From positions 102,780,363-102,844,362 of the forward strand of contig OX421961.1 of assembly GCA_949128115.1 (NCBI GenBank): 64,000 nt of DNA, given 5' to 3'. Positions 1-13,031 of this stretch are shown here, piece after piece. The stretch's first letter is position 1. Each line of letters opens with the position of its first letter. The position numbers and the translations under genes are program-made. The DNA is from Anaspis maculata (Eukaryota; Arthropoda; Insecta; Coleoptera; Scraptiidae). Below the pieces are notes generated by a model that saw only the letters and a list, made by a program, of their open reading frames with translations, was not told the DNA's origin and did not search any database.

Positions 1-76
1 TCTCAGTTCTTCGAAATATCTTAAATGAGAATCTACTGGAGGGGGGTGAATTCTATCGTGAACACTCTGTACATAT
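1..76. mobile_element. Terminal fragment of a TIR element (family of the 31040-32230 element)
   Basis: The window opens with a sequence that carries a cluster of G's and then TATCGTGAACACTCTGTACA. The same end occurs at 32180-32232, and inverted at 31040-31100. This is therefore one end of a non-autonomous inverted-repeat element whose body lies outside the window. Confidence 0.6.
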
Positions 77-1503
77 GAGCGAAAAAACGACCTCGATGTG
101 TTGAACCATAGTTCATGATCGCTCCGCCAGAAATCCTATTTGCTTGAATTCGATATTGATGAAACATTTGGAAGATGTGGAAGGTTGTTACGATATTCGC
201 TGGAGATTCCGATTTGGGTCTAAGCTACAAACCTGGAGACCCAAGTCGGGTAAAAGCCACAAAACGTAAAATTGGCGGAGGAGCCGTTCGATAGATGCCC
301 GGATTCGTAAAAGCTGCTTGATTTTTTTTCAGAGCTTTCTCGGTTGAACGAAACTTAAAGATGAAGATACATTAGTGTTAACCGCAGACCGATCGTTCTT
401 AAATTCAGCAGTTGAAATTGAGCCGGAAACTAAGGTTCGATTAGCGAAGAAGAGAAACTTACTTCGATATGTTGAACCATTTTGGAGATCTGCGGGGGAA
501 AAAAATGAAGAATCACGAAGAAAACGGCCACAAATAGCCTTCGCCACTCCGTATGACGAGGCTTGATTACCATATAAAAACCATCTTCAGCACTCAAACC
601 TTAAAGGGGATTACGAGGAGCTCCGTAAATTGAGTTTAATAGCTCCGTCAGAAAGTATTTCTGGAGGACTATTTTCTAGAATGACCTTCGAAATCACCCC
701 TCTGAAATTTTTCTGAATTACTATGGAGCGCTTACCAACGTCGAAGTTTGATAAAACGGTTAAAGGGCTCTTTCTGGCACTACGTTAACAAACGAATCCT
801 AAAATAGTTCATTGACTTAACCTGTACTTTACCAGATGAGTTTTCCCGAAGCCCAAATGTGAAGTGACCTTAAGTAGCCCCTCTTACCTATGCAACAAAA
901 CATGTTGAGGGGTGAACAACCGAAGCGGAGACTCCAGCAAAAAAAATTGCCTAATTTCGTGAAGCAGTCAGATTTTGCGCGCTACAATTTTGAGATAAAT
1001 TCAGGAAATCAATAATCTTTCTTTTTACGATCATTGTAGACGAGGCATTTTCACTTTGTCATTGCTGCTTACAAAAATTTTAGTTGAAAAAAGAGGTTGT
1101 CATTTAACTTCAAAAAATCGGATGTTATTGTCACTTTTCTATGTTTAACGACAAATGGTTTTTGAGAAGATCAAATCCATAGAAGCATCAAGTCTCAGCT
1201 GTAATCAGCAGTCAGCACGGTCGGTCCTATCGGAAACTTTCAAGTACTTATGACCGTAATTAAGTAATTTCCCTTCCACCAGGTGGCGGCCTGTTAATTT
1301 AAATCGCGTATAATGCAAAGCATTGTGCTAGTTGTGGTTATCCTATAATGGAAATCCGTCATCTCGACCATAAATCAACGGGCACACAAACTGGTGCTGT
1401 TGTATTGCACATAATTATTCAGTTCAATATTTATTGTCCTATAACTCACACGGTATAATATGCAGATTGCAGATTGATTAATACATTATTCAATTCCTTC
1501 CAG
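77..1503. other. Non-coding flank upstream of the PDZ gene
   Basis: I see no supported exon here. Short ORFs at 329-566 overlap on both strands and look like chance. The stretch may be a 5' intron or promoter region of the following gene, because the first recognisable exon starts straight after a splice acceptor at 1502-1503. Confidence 0.4.
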
Positions 1504-1524
1504 ATTACTCTGCAGCAGCCCAGA

Positions 1525-4500
1525 ATGGCTCAACTCGAGACGCTTGAAGCTAAAGTAAGTACATTTTGCAAAAATAAAAACCAGACGAAAAACTTGTGAT
1601 CTTCGATATGCTACAGGCCAGTTCACATATTGGCATAACATCAACATAATCTCAGCTCTCAGCCGGCGCACATACCTACAACACACATAAGTACATAAAT
1701 TTGCTAGCCTAAGCTATTGTTTTCGGGGCATGTATGAGTGGGTGGCTATGCAATCTTACTTCGAACCGCGACCTGAAACGCCTAAGGTTAAACATGTTGT
1801 GCTGTAGAATATACCAGCATTCATATTCCTATTATACTTTATGCGTTTATGCAACGCACCGTGGCATTGTACGCGTATGGTGTATCTGTTACTGGCTTTT
1901 ATTCAAGTACGTTTTACGTTTTATGTCAGACGCAATCAAATCCAACCATGCATTCCAGATGGCCAGCATCGAAGTGTCGCTGTCCAGCACGCCCAGACGC
2001 AAGAAAAACGGAAGTCTGGGCGGAATAAGCCTGGGCTCGTCGATCCGTTCGATTCCGCGAGAAATCGCCGCCAAAGAGCTGGAGAGTCTACGGAACGCCC
2101 TCCGCGACAAAGAAAACATCATCCAGAGTTTGAAAGGGCAACTCACTGTTCCTGAAATCAGAATTCCTAACCAACGGAACGGACACGGCAACGGGACGAC
2201 TTCCGAACTGTCGCCGGCCGAAAAGAAGCAAACAGAAGAGAGACTGAATAGACTTAAGATAGACATCGACAGCAAGCGACTGGCCATCAAGAATCTGAAG
2301 ATGATCTTGGACAGGCTGGACATTACAGAGTTAGTTTTTTTTGCTTTATTATAAAATTTGCATTCACGTGCAATCATATAATACCTTAATGTTGATCGAC
2401 TTTATCATGGATAAGACTACCATGATCAAGGCTCTGTATACCCACTCCAAATAACGTCCCTTCACTTCGTGCATGATGTACTGCAATTCTACTTTTTTAC
2501 CGCACCTACTGTTTCTGTGTAGTTTGAGAAATGTTGGAAATGGGAATTTGCCCGTTGGGGTTCGGCAATGGCTGCCTGTATTTGGTTCACTGGAAACCTC
2601 AAAATCCATTATACAAACGTCCGAAATGTTATCGATTGCAATATATGAGCCCAAATTAAACCAAGCTTTTTTCCGCTAGAGGGCTTTGAGGCCCGTAGTC
2701 CCCGTTTGGAGTATACTGCTGAAAATTCCGTATGAACTTAACAGAGCAGAAGTTCCTACACGCAGCTCAAGAAGACAGCACTTTTCACATAACCTCCACA
2801 CTAGTTGTAACTTTTGACTTTTTGTCAACTGAATCGAAAATGGCCGCCACTGCCGAACCTTAGCGGAAATAATGGAAAGGTCTATTCATTAGGTGATATC
2901 GAGGGTAATATGTACATATAAAATCATAATATAAAGGATGCGACGCAGGAAGATATTTGATATCATACGTCCGGCAAATGGGGTTTCACTGTTCACGAAG
3001 TCACAAACAGCTAGGTATCTCGTGTTGTAGAACACATTTTTGACAGACAATAATGAACCTTCATATCCCACTTGAGATCGTCACAACACAACCACAACAC
3101 ACGAGGCAAAACATATTATGGAACAGTAAAAACGTCATGAGTGACATATCGAAATTATCTTTTTATTGGTATTTATTCCATTCATATTGTTAAGAGCCGC
3201 GATTCTGATGGGGAACACGCGATCTATTAGGTCGCAGTGTACAAGTGCAGAGCTCTAGTGCATTTCAGAACATGCGTGTAGGCTTTGGCGCGTGGAACTG
3301 AATAGAGACTTCAACAGTGGGTTAGAAAACATCTGTCCATTTTGGCGGAGGTGCCGAGTTCACCGCACGTTGGGATTGCTCGCGAAAGATGTGAGATTAT
3401 TCGGAAGTCGCCTAGAAACCATATGCCGGGTCATTGTGGAATTTGCTGGGAGACGATGGAAGGTTCGAGAACGCTAGTCGTAGGGATATATAAGCACCAT
3501 GGATCGCCCACAGCACCAGTATTGAATCGGAAATGATCGAGTGCGATAGACAGCGAATAGTTTCAGCCATATTCCCAAGTAAATACTTGTTGGCGTGTAT
3601 TTATTGTGGTACGCAGTAAAAAACATTGTGTATTTAAAACGATCGTCTCAATTATAATCGAACCCGTACGCGAAATACGTAACAATATAGAGGACATTTT
3701 TTGTATCTACATTAGGTCGCATACTGGTAACTTGTGACCGAGATTGTGACATTTTCTTTCTATTGTACGTGAAATACTGCATTACGCACCTTGTTCTTGA
3801 AGTGCCATTTCGGACGGAACATTCAAAATAACCCACCAGGGTCAAACCGAAAAAGTGCACCTGTGCTTGGTAATAACTATCAAGTAAGGTTTATTGTTAT
3901 TCTCTTTTTTACAGTAACATAGACGTGCGGATTCAGCAAGCCGAGCTGGAATACCAGCTGGGTCGCGAAGAACTCAATTTGTTAACTTTATTAGAGGAAA
4001 CGCGGACGTTGCAGTTATGCTTAGAGGAATCGAATAAGAATTCTTCGGATTCGTATTCGCTTTACAGGTATGATGCTAGTTTGTGGGTTGTACCGGTAGT
4101 GGTGATTACAGAGATTAATTTCTCACAGGTGCGTTAGCGGCAATGGATACATTTTACTGCATGGAGTGGAAGTCGATTATAATCCAAAAAGTCCGAAGTT
4201 TGTGGCGAGCGAGAAGGATTCGTCGCAAGGGTTATGGATTGACTGGGCTCTGGACGAAACTGGCCTTTGCAAAGGAGACAGGTACGTGTTTTTAGTCTTC
4301 TTTATCACTTTATCCAAAAAAAAATGATTTTTATTGTTGCTTATTATCAGAAAATTGTTGATGATACCCATCCATCAGTGACAGTGCCTACACTCGTAGT
4401 AGACTCACCCTATAGCAGAGTCTTATTATTAGATGAAGTTTCTTACTTTTGTCTTATTGCCGGAGTTGTTGAGTCGAGCAGCGACTGAGTAAGCGGGCAA

Positions 4501-7500
4501 AAAGGCAACAATAAACCTAGCTATTCAAAATGAAAAATAACAAAATTCAAAAAAAGTACAGTCGTGGCCAAGGTCAATTTATCCATCCATTAAACAAAAC
4601 GTACCTAAGCATTAAAATGCACTTTAGTGTCTACACTCTACACATCATGCAATACTTTTCTTTTCATTTTCTACAATGCAATTCGTTTAGGGGAGAGAGA
4701 AGCACGTTCGAACAGAAACACGAAGACTCTTTTTATTTTTTTTTCATTTATAACCTGTCGTATAGCAACGAATCGACAAACTTAACAATATTATCTCGTT
4801 CGTGATGTTTATTCAGTAATGTCACTTTTTGAACTGATGGGTACGAGAGATATGAAGAATCCACCTCTCCCATGAGCCATCACGCATACCTGTGAGGGCA
4901 CAACTGGCGGTCTGTAGTAGCCGTCTGTATACTAGCGGGAATCTGCGCTCACAGGTATGCGCGCAAGTGATTTCCCTGATGGGGAAGGTGGATTGAGGTA
5001 GAATATCTGAGATTGAAAAAAAGAATGCAGCTAATGTCATTATGGAAAACTCAAATCTGCATCATTGAAAATCTGCCATATTTTTTGAAAAACACTAAAA
5101 TCTGTCAAAATACAGGGTTTCAAAGAATCGCATTCCACCAGTAACTACTACGGTATGGAGAACATTTTACCCAGTATACCGTTGAGTGAAAAATTACAAA
5201 AGCCGCCACTGGTGACATTTCTGACACTGATGATAGTTTTGGGCATTCGCGAAGGCATTCGCTTGCTATGACCCACATGGTAAGGTGAGAACTGCGTCTT
5301 TATCCTGCAGAATTTCCCACTATCAAAGGGCAGACTGATGACACCAGAACAAGATCTTTTCTGTCTGTTCAGAACAGTGATTTCTGCTTGTTATGTTGGT
5401 GAATGATTAGTAATGTCCCTAGGTTACCCATAGTCGGATTATTGTTTGTTGTAATTCGACTCTTCAAGTGACTTTAGCAGATGAGCAGATGACGGTGGCG
5501 GTTACCAGGCAACATTCATTAAAAATCGTGGCTGCCTGGTTACCGATACTAACAATTTTTGTCTTTCTAGACGCTAGACTAAACCTTGTGTTTAAATTAG
5601 ACAATTTTTTAAACACTGCACTGGAGGCAATAAGACAATAGGCTAAATTTCAGGTACCTAGGTAGCCTACCTGTTGGAAATCTTACGCCTGCGTTTATTT
5701 TGTTTCTAAAAAGCCAAGTGTATGCTTCCTTGCGCGTTCAATAGTGAGCAAGTGAGCGGAACTTGAATTGCGAAGGAATGGACCTATTGTATCGAAATTA
5801 GCAAGTTGAAGCTATGAGCATAAGAGATATTTCATTATGAGACGAGTAAATCTTGAGTAAGCGGTCGCGACTTTTGGATGTGGTTAGCTCAAGTTGCACA
5901 TACACTCTTCGCAAAGAGCACGATAAACTACCGGAAATACCGACAATGGGAACCGGAGTCAACACTCGTGACCTTCCATCCATGAATCCGGTGGCACTTA
6001 TAAAATATTTTTTTCCGAACCTGCATGTGTTTCCCTCTCTGGATAAGGTTCCGAATAACTTTGTCCGGCAGATAGGCACCACGTGTAGAGAACATACACC
6101 TACATCGCGGCATTCATCTTCCGAAAAGCGTTTTTCGTAAGTTATTTGTATAAAGAAGAGAAATACCGTGGCCCTGCCCTGGAGAAGATAAGAGACTGAT
6201 GCTAAAGTCTTGCCGCAAGAAAGAACTCACGGGGAAGACCTCTCGATGTATTCTTACATAACACAACCGTCTTGAAAAATGGGCGGAGTACCACGACAAC
6301 CTCGCCAAAAATGTAAAGAATGCATTTTCATAACAACAATAATGGAGTTAGGTGGGCCCCCAACGAAATTGATTCTTGATTGTTCAATACGGCAACTAAT
6401 TTCATGGACATTTCCTTCTATTTTTATATTCGAATGCTTCGATTTTCTATCTCTGCAAGACATCTTATTAGTGAAGAATAAACAATATGACCTAAAGCAA
6501 GTATATAGTATATCTATCCACTTTTCTGGTTGTGGCAGGTACTGCGGTAACTATATTATTCCGTAACCAGTTTTGTAATAAAATCATCACAATAATTAAT
6601 GACTGTATAAACTCGCTAAGAAGCGTTGAGTCACGTAATTGAAGGTGACCAATTTTGCTTGTACTGGAGCGATTGGAATTATTCACAATCGCATGTACCT
6701 ACACCAAAAGGAACACATCCAATTACTAGCAAGTACCTTCACCTTCCTCCATTGTAATCAAACTGTGCCTATTGTTGAAAACATGTGTTCTAAAAACCGA
6801 CTCTACAATTTTTGTCGAAGTTTATTCACATGTAACCATTAATTACAAACATTTTACACGGCATTGTATTCCATTTGATGCAACTTCCGCATGAAAATGC
6901 AACAATGGATCTAACCCGCGAATTCAATCTTCTAGTCAGGTACTTAAGCAGTGCCAGTATAACAATTTGTTAGCTCCCAAATAATTCCGGGAACAAACGT
7001 AACTGTAAATAAAACATCTCGTCCTAAATCTGCCAACACTTTAGCGATTGTATTTTAAAAGTTTACACTTCATTGTTGTTAAAAACACTTTCAATTTTCA
7101 GGCTGGTGGAAGTGAACGGTAAGATCGTACTGACGAAAACCAGGGATGACTTGGCAAGACTGTTGGCCGCAGCGCCGGATCCAGCCCAAATCGTCATCCT
7201 GCGGAGATTAAACGAAAATGGCAATATCATAACGACCTCACGTGGCGGCACAAACAAAGAGGTGTCGTCGCTCCGGACGGAGCTGGAAGCGGTCCGGGAA
7301 AGAGCGGAAGAGGCGCAGAAGACAAAGGATAGTCTGATATCGGACAACATTCGGTTGACTCATCGCATTTCGTATCTCGAAGAACAGGTTGGTTTCTACA
7401 TTCAGCCGTTTTCTATGTTCCACCATAGAGGTTTCACAGTTAGCTAACTACATATCTCAAAGAGCAAATTCTAGAGGGAAGAAATCTGTCAAAACAAAAA

Positions 7501-10500
7501 CATAAACTACACCTTTCCCATTTGTAGTTCAGAAGGCGTACAACGTTCAACTGCAGTTCAAAAAGCGTCAATTGTATTTTAAATTATTATTATTATTTAT
7601 TATGTTATTTTCTCCTCATCGGCACATTTCACGACCATAGAAGTTCATTGCTCCATTCCTCCATTATTGAATTTTAATACACTGAAAAATTACATTTTGT
7701 TTGACACAACAACCAGACTTCCATTACCGGGAATCGAACCCGGAGCTCTACTTCGCCAAGCAGGTGCGAATCTCAGTCGACTAGTAGGCCGTCATTTTGA
7801 ATTAGTAAAATGTAGTTCAAAAAGTATCTATTCTATTTCAGATTGATCAAAACGTATTCCAGAAACCAGAAAGCGTTAATTGTGTTTCAGATTGAAAAAT
7901 CATATTTATCTACTTTGCGTTACTAATGGAGTCATTATTGCATCGAAAACGGTGCTCGAATGAAGCATATTATTAAACTGTTTTTCAACCACTAGGAATA
8001 ATTTATTGCCAACAGAAGGTAGACGAACGTCAGTTCCGTAATGTCACCTGTCTAAAAAGTTTCTATTTTTAGCAGCGATAATTTCTAATCCTGGGTGGTT
8101 ATCATGGAAAAGTGGATAAAATTGTATATCATCCTCGTTTCATAAGACGTATAAGCACACTCCTTCCTTTGGAAGATATATTTAGTATTGTCCTTTGGGT
8201 GACAATATGTACTATGTTTTTCTATTTTGCGTTCATAAGAAAGTCATTACGATACGCAAATGACGTCATTCGAGTATCGTAAGAGGCTCCATTTCGATAC
8301 GCATTTTTTTAATCCCAAATGTTGGCAATATCAGCGGCCAAGACATCGACATAACAGCACTCACTGACAGAAAAGACAGCTTAGGTGACATCACTTCGCA
8401 GAAAATCCAGATTATTTCTGATGATAAACTGTGCTTTCACCATCAAGAGCAATTCCCAACAATTTTGTTAGCAAGGTACAGTTGGGAGCGACATGATTCA
8501 TACAAAACTGGCAATCAAAACTGGCATTCAAGAACGATCCAAGCAGCTAACATTTCTGAAATCCAGCCGACTTCCTAGCGGTGCCGTATGAATCATTTCG
8601 CTCCCAGCTGTACATATAACACATTTTTTTATAGAAAAAAAAGCATAGAATAGTTGCAAAATAGAAAAAATTGTATATAACACACGTTTCATAAAACCTA
8701 TTGTCACACTCGTCAATTGAATCACTCGTCGCTTCGCTCCTCGTGCTTCAAAATGACGCGTGTGACAATACGATGTCTTATAAAACTTGTATTATGATAT
8801 ACTATTTTTCTACTCCCGTATCGTACTGGCCACTTTTTGGACCCTCCTAACTGCGTTCGTCGTGCCCCAAAAACAGTCGTGTGACAAACAGGGGCGTTCC
8901 TACCCATGGTGCCTATTGTGCGAACAACAAGGGCAGCCAAATTTAGGGGCAGCATTTCTCCGGTTAAGTACCTAATGCAGAATGATCCCAGTTACAATTT
9001 TTTCCAAAAATTTTGTCTGTTTTGAAAACGATGGTACTTTTGATTTCCGCCAAATATTTTGATTCGGTTTGCGATGTCCGTTGGCCTCATCTTCTGGTAG
9101 TTCATCCTATAGCCACTCTCATTTACCCGGGGTCCTTGGGGCGCAGGCTCATCAGTATCGTTCATCTTTGCACTGATTGGTTTAGTAGTAGTGAAGTGCG
9201 TGATGGCACCTGCAAAGCTTTGGAGCTAAACTATCAGCGGCCATCAGCCGTATCCGCCCAGCGCTCATTTGAATTACAGCTGAAGACTTTTGAACTACAA
9301 CTGACTATAACCTCAAATACAACTGACGCCATTTGAACTGCACTTGACTAACGCGAATACAATTATTGCCGATTTCTGAAACACATACAATTGACTATAC
9401 ATACAGCTAGAGAATATTCTCCGGTTGATCTGGCATCCTATTTTCTTGATCTCAAAGTCCTTGAACCTTAAAGATTCTCAAAGTTTTAGAAAATCCAAAT
9501 GTTCCACAAAGATCTTTCTACAGATGTTTCATATACTTATTCTTGTTCCCAGTATAAAGTGGTAACCAACAGGAAAATTGCCTGGTGACTAAGGGGTCGT
9601 TACTGGTGTGAACCCACTCGCTGTGCCATCAGACAGTAACGAATTAATGAAAAATAAAGCATTACTAACGCTGTCGTGTTTAGTAAAAGGACCTTCCAGA
9701 TGTAATTAGGCAATTGTCAATTGTATTCAAAAAATTTCTGTTCTCAAGTCAGATTTTTCAATTGAGTTTCAGGAAACACAAATTGTAATTGAGATTTGTT
9801 GACCAAATTTCAGAAAGCGTCAATCGTAATTCAGAAAGTTTCAATACTCGGTTTGATTCTTGTCATTATCAATTATTTATTCAAAGTCGCATTCATGGTC
9901 GTTTTCTTAAACTAAGGTTATTTGTGTGACATGCTTCCAGATTCAAATCTATACACAACAACAACAGCAACATCGAATCATTTTGGCATGTAATAATTAT
10001 TTATATCTTCAATTTTCGTGCTTAAATCAAATGTTTATCCTATATGACTTGGAAGGTAGCGAAAATAGCTTGAAAAACAGAAGAAAGTCGAACTCTGAAG
10101 GAATGTATCTCCATAATAAAGAATTTTCCCCGGAAAGCTCTGCGACACTCTGTATACTTTGACCACCAAAGTACTGGTTTTATAGAGGTGTCTCAGAAGA
10201 TCCGCATTTCTCAAAGATATAGTGCGTTAGTAAAGCGCTAGAAAAGCCCCAAAAACTTCTGTCTTTTTTTCTCAACATAACATGGAGGCTCAAAAGCTGG
10301 CAATGTTAACCCCCTGACTTTATTTCCGTTATATGAAGAAATTGTCGTGAAATGTTTGAAACAGAACAATCATAGTCAAATCTTTGAGTAGTTGAATGTG
10401 TATCGAACTTGTTTTCATAGTACAGGGTGAGTTGTAAGTCATGAGAATTGATTTTTTCCAAAAGTTCATGCGAACAGCCCCACTGGTTTCAACGGATAAA

Positions 10501-13031
10501 GACCCCGAGAAAATACCTTTTTTTATAGATTCCCATTTGGTTTGCACGATTTTTATAAAAGATATGGAAAAAAAATTGTGTCAACTTTGACATCATGTAT
10601 CCTTCTTACAATACGAGTGAAAGGCTTATTTGTTATATTTTTCTAAATCGGGATGAGGAAACCATTTTCTGAAAATATCAGGCAGTAAAAGTGAATCACC
10701 CCTGTATGTATAACGTGCCACGGAAATGCGTTTTTTCTAGATATCCCGTGTATATGTATACAGGGCGAGGGGCAAACCGCTGGGGAAGTCTGGTGTACAT
10801 GCCGGAAGGAAGTCCAGGGGAAGTCCGGGGAAGTCCGGGGGAAGTCCGGGGGAAGTCCGAGGAAGTCCGAAAGAAGTCCGGGGGAAATCCTTACAAGGGG
10901 GAAGTCTGGGCCGCGATTCTGTACTCTCCTACCGACACTTGTCGGTGTCGGTAGCTAGGCAGGAGCGAATTTGATTGGTTCTCACCCTAGCTACCGATCC
11001 GATAGTTGTCGGTAGGCAAGTACAGAATCGCGCTCCTGGTGTACAGAATTTGACCAGCGGTTTGCCCCTCGATACAGGGTGTCTCAAAAGTATCGCATTC
11101 CGAGTCCAGAGCGATAAAAATGGAATTACTCAAGAACACGAAAAGAATATTCAAAAGAATTTGTGACGTTTATTTTTGAAGATGTGGAATCAAAGGGTGG
11201 GACTTCGCCCCTCCTATTTTTGTAAGTTTGAGTGATTTTGGGGAACTGTTTGTGATAGACTAATCAGTAATAATTATCAACTATTGGGTGTGCACTGAAC
11301 TTTGATCTAATTTACAGGGTGATTCATAAATTTCAGAAGTTCATTTTCTTTCAAAAACGCCACAAAAAAATTTTCTATGGAAACGAGGTGAGTCAAATCT
11401 TGTTCTAAATTATTTTAGGAACCAGTTGAATAACTTACAGACATAATTGAAGAAAACTGGATTTTTGTGATTTACGACTCACCCTGTATCGTAAACAGAT
11501 ATTCAGTGCACTCTTACTGATTGATAATTTTGACTGTTCAGTCTATCGTAAACAGTTTCTCAAAATCACTTTGAATAATGAAAATAGAGAGGGGCTAAGT
11601 CCCACCCTTTGACCCCCCATATCTTTAAAAATAAAAGTCACAAAAAAAATTTCATATTTTTTTCGTGCTCTTGAGTAGATTCCATTTATTGCTCTGGACT
11701 CGGAATGCGATACTTTTGAGACACTCTGTATAGAGTGCTCAAAAACAAACTCCATCACATTGGCGCCCATTGAGAACATTCGTATTTGATCACGCGTTAT
11801 TTTATATGCACTAAAGGACAGAATTATGTCTAATACCGAATTTTAGGTTTCAGAACTGCTCTGCCGTAACAAATCCAACCAGGACGTGAAAGTCACGTCC
11901 CAGAAATCAGTGATATCTACAGTGAAAACGAATCAGAACGTCACCAACATCAATATAACGACGCAACCCACTTTGAACACGCAGAATCAAAAGGACGTAC
12001 AAGTGTTCCAAAAGGGACCTCAAATGACCATGGTGTCATCAGGTCAAGACTCACTTCCGCTCAGATCAAAGAGCAGCCTGTCGAACGTTTCCAACACTCA
12101 CATCGTGGTGCCGCAACCTCTCGACGGCTACCATTACCACAAGGGCCACCGACACAAACACAAATCATCCCGCCACAGCTTACAACCCGAACACGAAGAA
12201 AACGGAAAGATAACATACAGAAAGCACAACCATCACCATCATCACAACATGGAACCGTCAGTCGTTCCGGTCAACGACAACGTTTCCAAATATAACAAAC
12301 GAAACTTGGACAACATCCACAGGTATTCAATCGATCAGAAAGACACGTCAGATATCATGGATCAGAGCTACAAAAAAGCCACAAAAATCGTCCACGAACT
12401 GACCAGAACAAACAAAGACTTATCATTGTATGAAAAACACCGCCAAAAGTGCATTACGGCTTCGGAAAAGTACAACACCGACATCCTGAAACATTACAAT
12501 TCGAGACGGTCCGCGTCAGTGTTAGACTTCAGACAAGAAATCAATGTAGGATCCAAAATGTACGCCGATTCGAAAAGCGCTGAAGAACTGGACACCCTGG
12601 ACAATTCCAACGACATCAAGAAGTACATGTACAAGCGGCTCCAGGATTCGCGAAGCATCAAATCGCTGGATTTCGACAGCGATTGCAATTCCGTCGCTAG
12701 CACCAACTACCGCACCAATGGCTCCACGAGAAGCGTGGATTACACGTCCGAACCGATCGAAAGCAACAGGAAGTTGTCTTATTATTCTGGATACTACGGA
12801 GAGAACATGAAGCCGAGACCGACGCCGCCCAAGAAGCCTTTGCGATTGTCCCTACACAAAACGCAAAGTCTGCAATCGGTGGAGACGCCGCCGGTTACGC
12901 CTGGCAGCTCGCCGAACAAGAACGAATCGCGAAAAAGGAACTACAAAGGGGAAATTCCGCTGATCAAGGGTAGCGAAAATGGATATCACGAGTCGCCGAG
13001 GTGGGCCAGCAATGGTCATTTGCAGAAGTAA
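1525..13031 (+). CDS. Coiled-coil and PDZ-domain protein, six exons
   Basis: Likely exons are 1504-1554, 1959-2329, 3915-4067, 4129-4281, 7102-7387 and 11847-13031. All junctions have GT/AG and keep frame. Starting at the ATG at 1525 gives about 725 residues, but the coding part may begin further upstream. In order, the protein has a short Ser/Arg-rich N-terminus and a charged coiled coil (about 55-180) running across exons 2 and 3. A PDZ-like domain (about 188-272) is recognised by the carboxylate-side pattern CKGDRLVEVNGK and the strand AQIVILRR. A second coiled coil follows (about 285-345). The last exon is a long low-complexity tail with His-rich patches (about 425-466), many Ser/Lys/Asn residues and a proline motif RPTPPKKPLRLS near 655-670. 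This architecture suggests a cytoplasmic scaffold, perhaps at membranes or junctions; that is inference. I do not recognise the orthologue. The first exon and its start codon are the least certain parts. Confidence 0.8.
3188..3684 (+). mobile_element. Solo LTR-like element, copy A (intron 2 of the PDZ gene)
   Basis: This 497-bp block starts TGTTAAGAGC and ends ATACGTAACA, so it has TG...CA-type LTR ends, with ATAT on the inner side of the flanks. It shares long stretches with 34182-34893 and with the broken copy at 15844-18405, including GATCGCAGTGTACAAGTG-like and ACGATCGTCTCAATT segments. No internal coding region adjoins it, so it is probably a solo LTR of a Gypsy-like element. Confidence 0.6.
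4858..4994. mobile_element. MITE-like inverted repeat
   Basis: AATCCACCT (4858) pairs with AGGTGGATT (4986). Inner segments GCATACCTGTGAG and CTCACAGGTATGC also pair. The element is about 137 bp, non-coding, and lies inside an intron of the PDZ gene. Confidence 0.55.
5502..5546. repeat. Short palindrome
   Basis: GGTTACCAGGCA pairs with TGCCTGGTTACC about 20 bases on, giving a possible stem-loop in the intron. No function can be assigned. Confidence 0.4.
7580..7800 (-). mobile_element. tRNA-derived SINE
   Basis: On the minus strand a perfect B-box-like T-arm, CCGGGTTCGATTCCCGG, lies near 7726-7743. Upstream, around 7745-7790, is a degenerate tRNA-like segment. The unit ends at 7582-7607 in an (AAT)n tail, read on plus as ATTATTATTATT. 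A tRNA-like head with a simple A/T-rich repeat tail is the layout of an insect SINE. The cloverleaf does not close well, so a functional tRNA is unlikely. Confidence 0.55.
8476..8613. mobile_element. MITE, 138 bp
   Basis: GTACAGTTGGGAGCGA at the left end pairs with TCGCTCCCAGCTGTAC at the right end, followed on both sides by a GATTCATAC/GTATGAATC pair. The interior is non-coding. Confidence 0.6.
10761..11072. mobile_element. TIR element with internal minisatellite and hairpin
   Basis: CGAGGGGCAAACCGCTGG at the left is matched by CCAGCGGTTTGCCCCTCG at the right. Inside are about eight imperfect copies of a ten-base GGAAGTCCGG unit (10808-10885). They are followed by a second inverted pair, GCGATTCTGTACTC (10912) and GTACAGAATCGCG (11022), with GGTAGCTAG/CTAGCTACC inside. 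The element abuts the next TIR element at 11075. It lies in the last intron of the PDZ gene. Confidence 0.6.
11075..11728. mobile_element. TIR element, CAGGGTGTCTCAAAAGT family, with nested TIR element
   Basis: The ends are CAGGGTGTCTCAAAAGTAT and its inverse near 11728, both flanked by TA, as expected for Tc1/mariner-type target duplication. A smaller element with ends CAGGGTGATTCATAAATT / ACTCACCCTG sits inside at 11315-11486, also TA-flanked. Relatives occur at 37442-37550 (one end only) and 59685-61132. No transposase ORF is visible. Confidence 0.65.

Larger units (their letters stand above)
7540..9860. repeat. Diffuse repeats of a CAATTG-containing unit
   Basis: Variants of TTCAGAAAGCGTCAATTGTA recur at about 7530-7570, 7805-7900, 9275-9360 and 9710-9850, on an otherwise non-coding intron background. 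They look like remnants of a decayed tandem array broken up by the SINE and MITEs. Confidence 0.4.

Noticed and set aside
1734..1958. Upstream extension of the exon 2 ORF of the PDZ gene
   Set aside because: It lies in the intron before the CAG acceptor at 1956-1958 and encodes an unlikely Cys/Tyr-rich sequence. Exon 1 at 1504-1554 joins in phase at 1959.
7710..7790. Functional tRNA gene on the minus strand
   Set aside because: The T-arm is good, but the acceptor and D arms do not pair convincingly and the unit has a SINE-type tail.
10808..10885. Short regularly repeated GGAAGTCCGG units, superficially CRISPR-like
   Set aside because: The units are contiguous without unique spacers and lie inside a transposon in insect DNA. 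It is a minisatellite.
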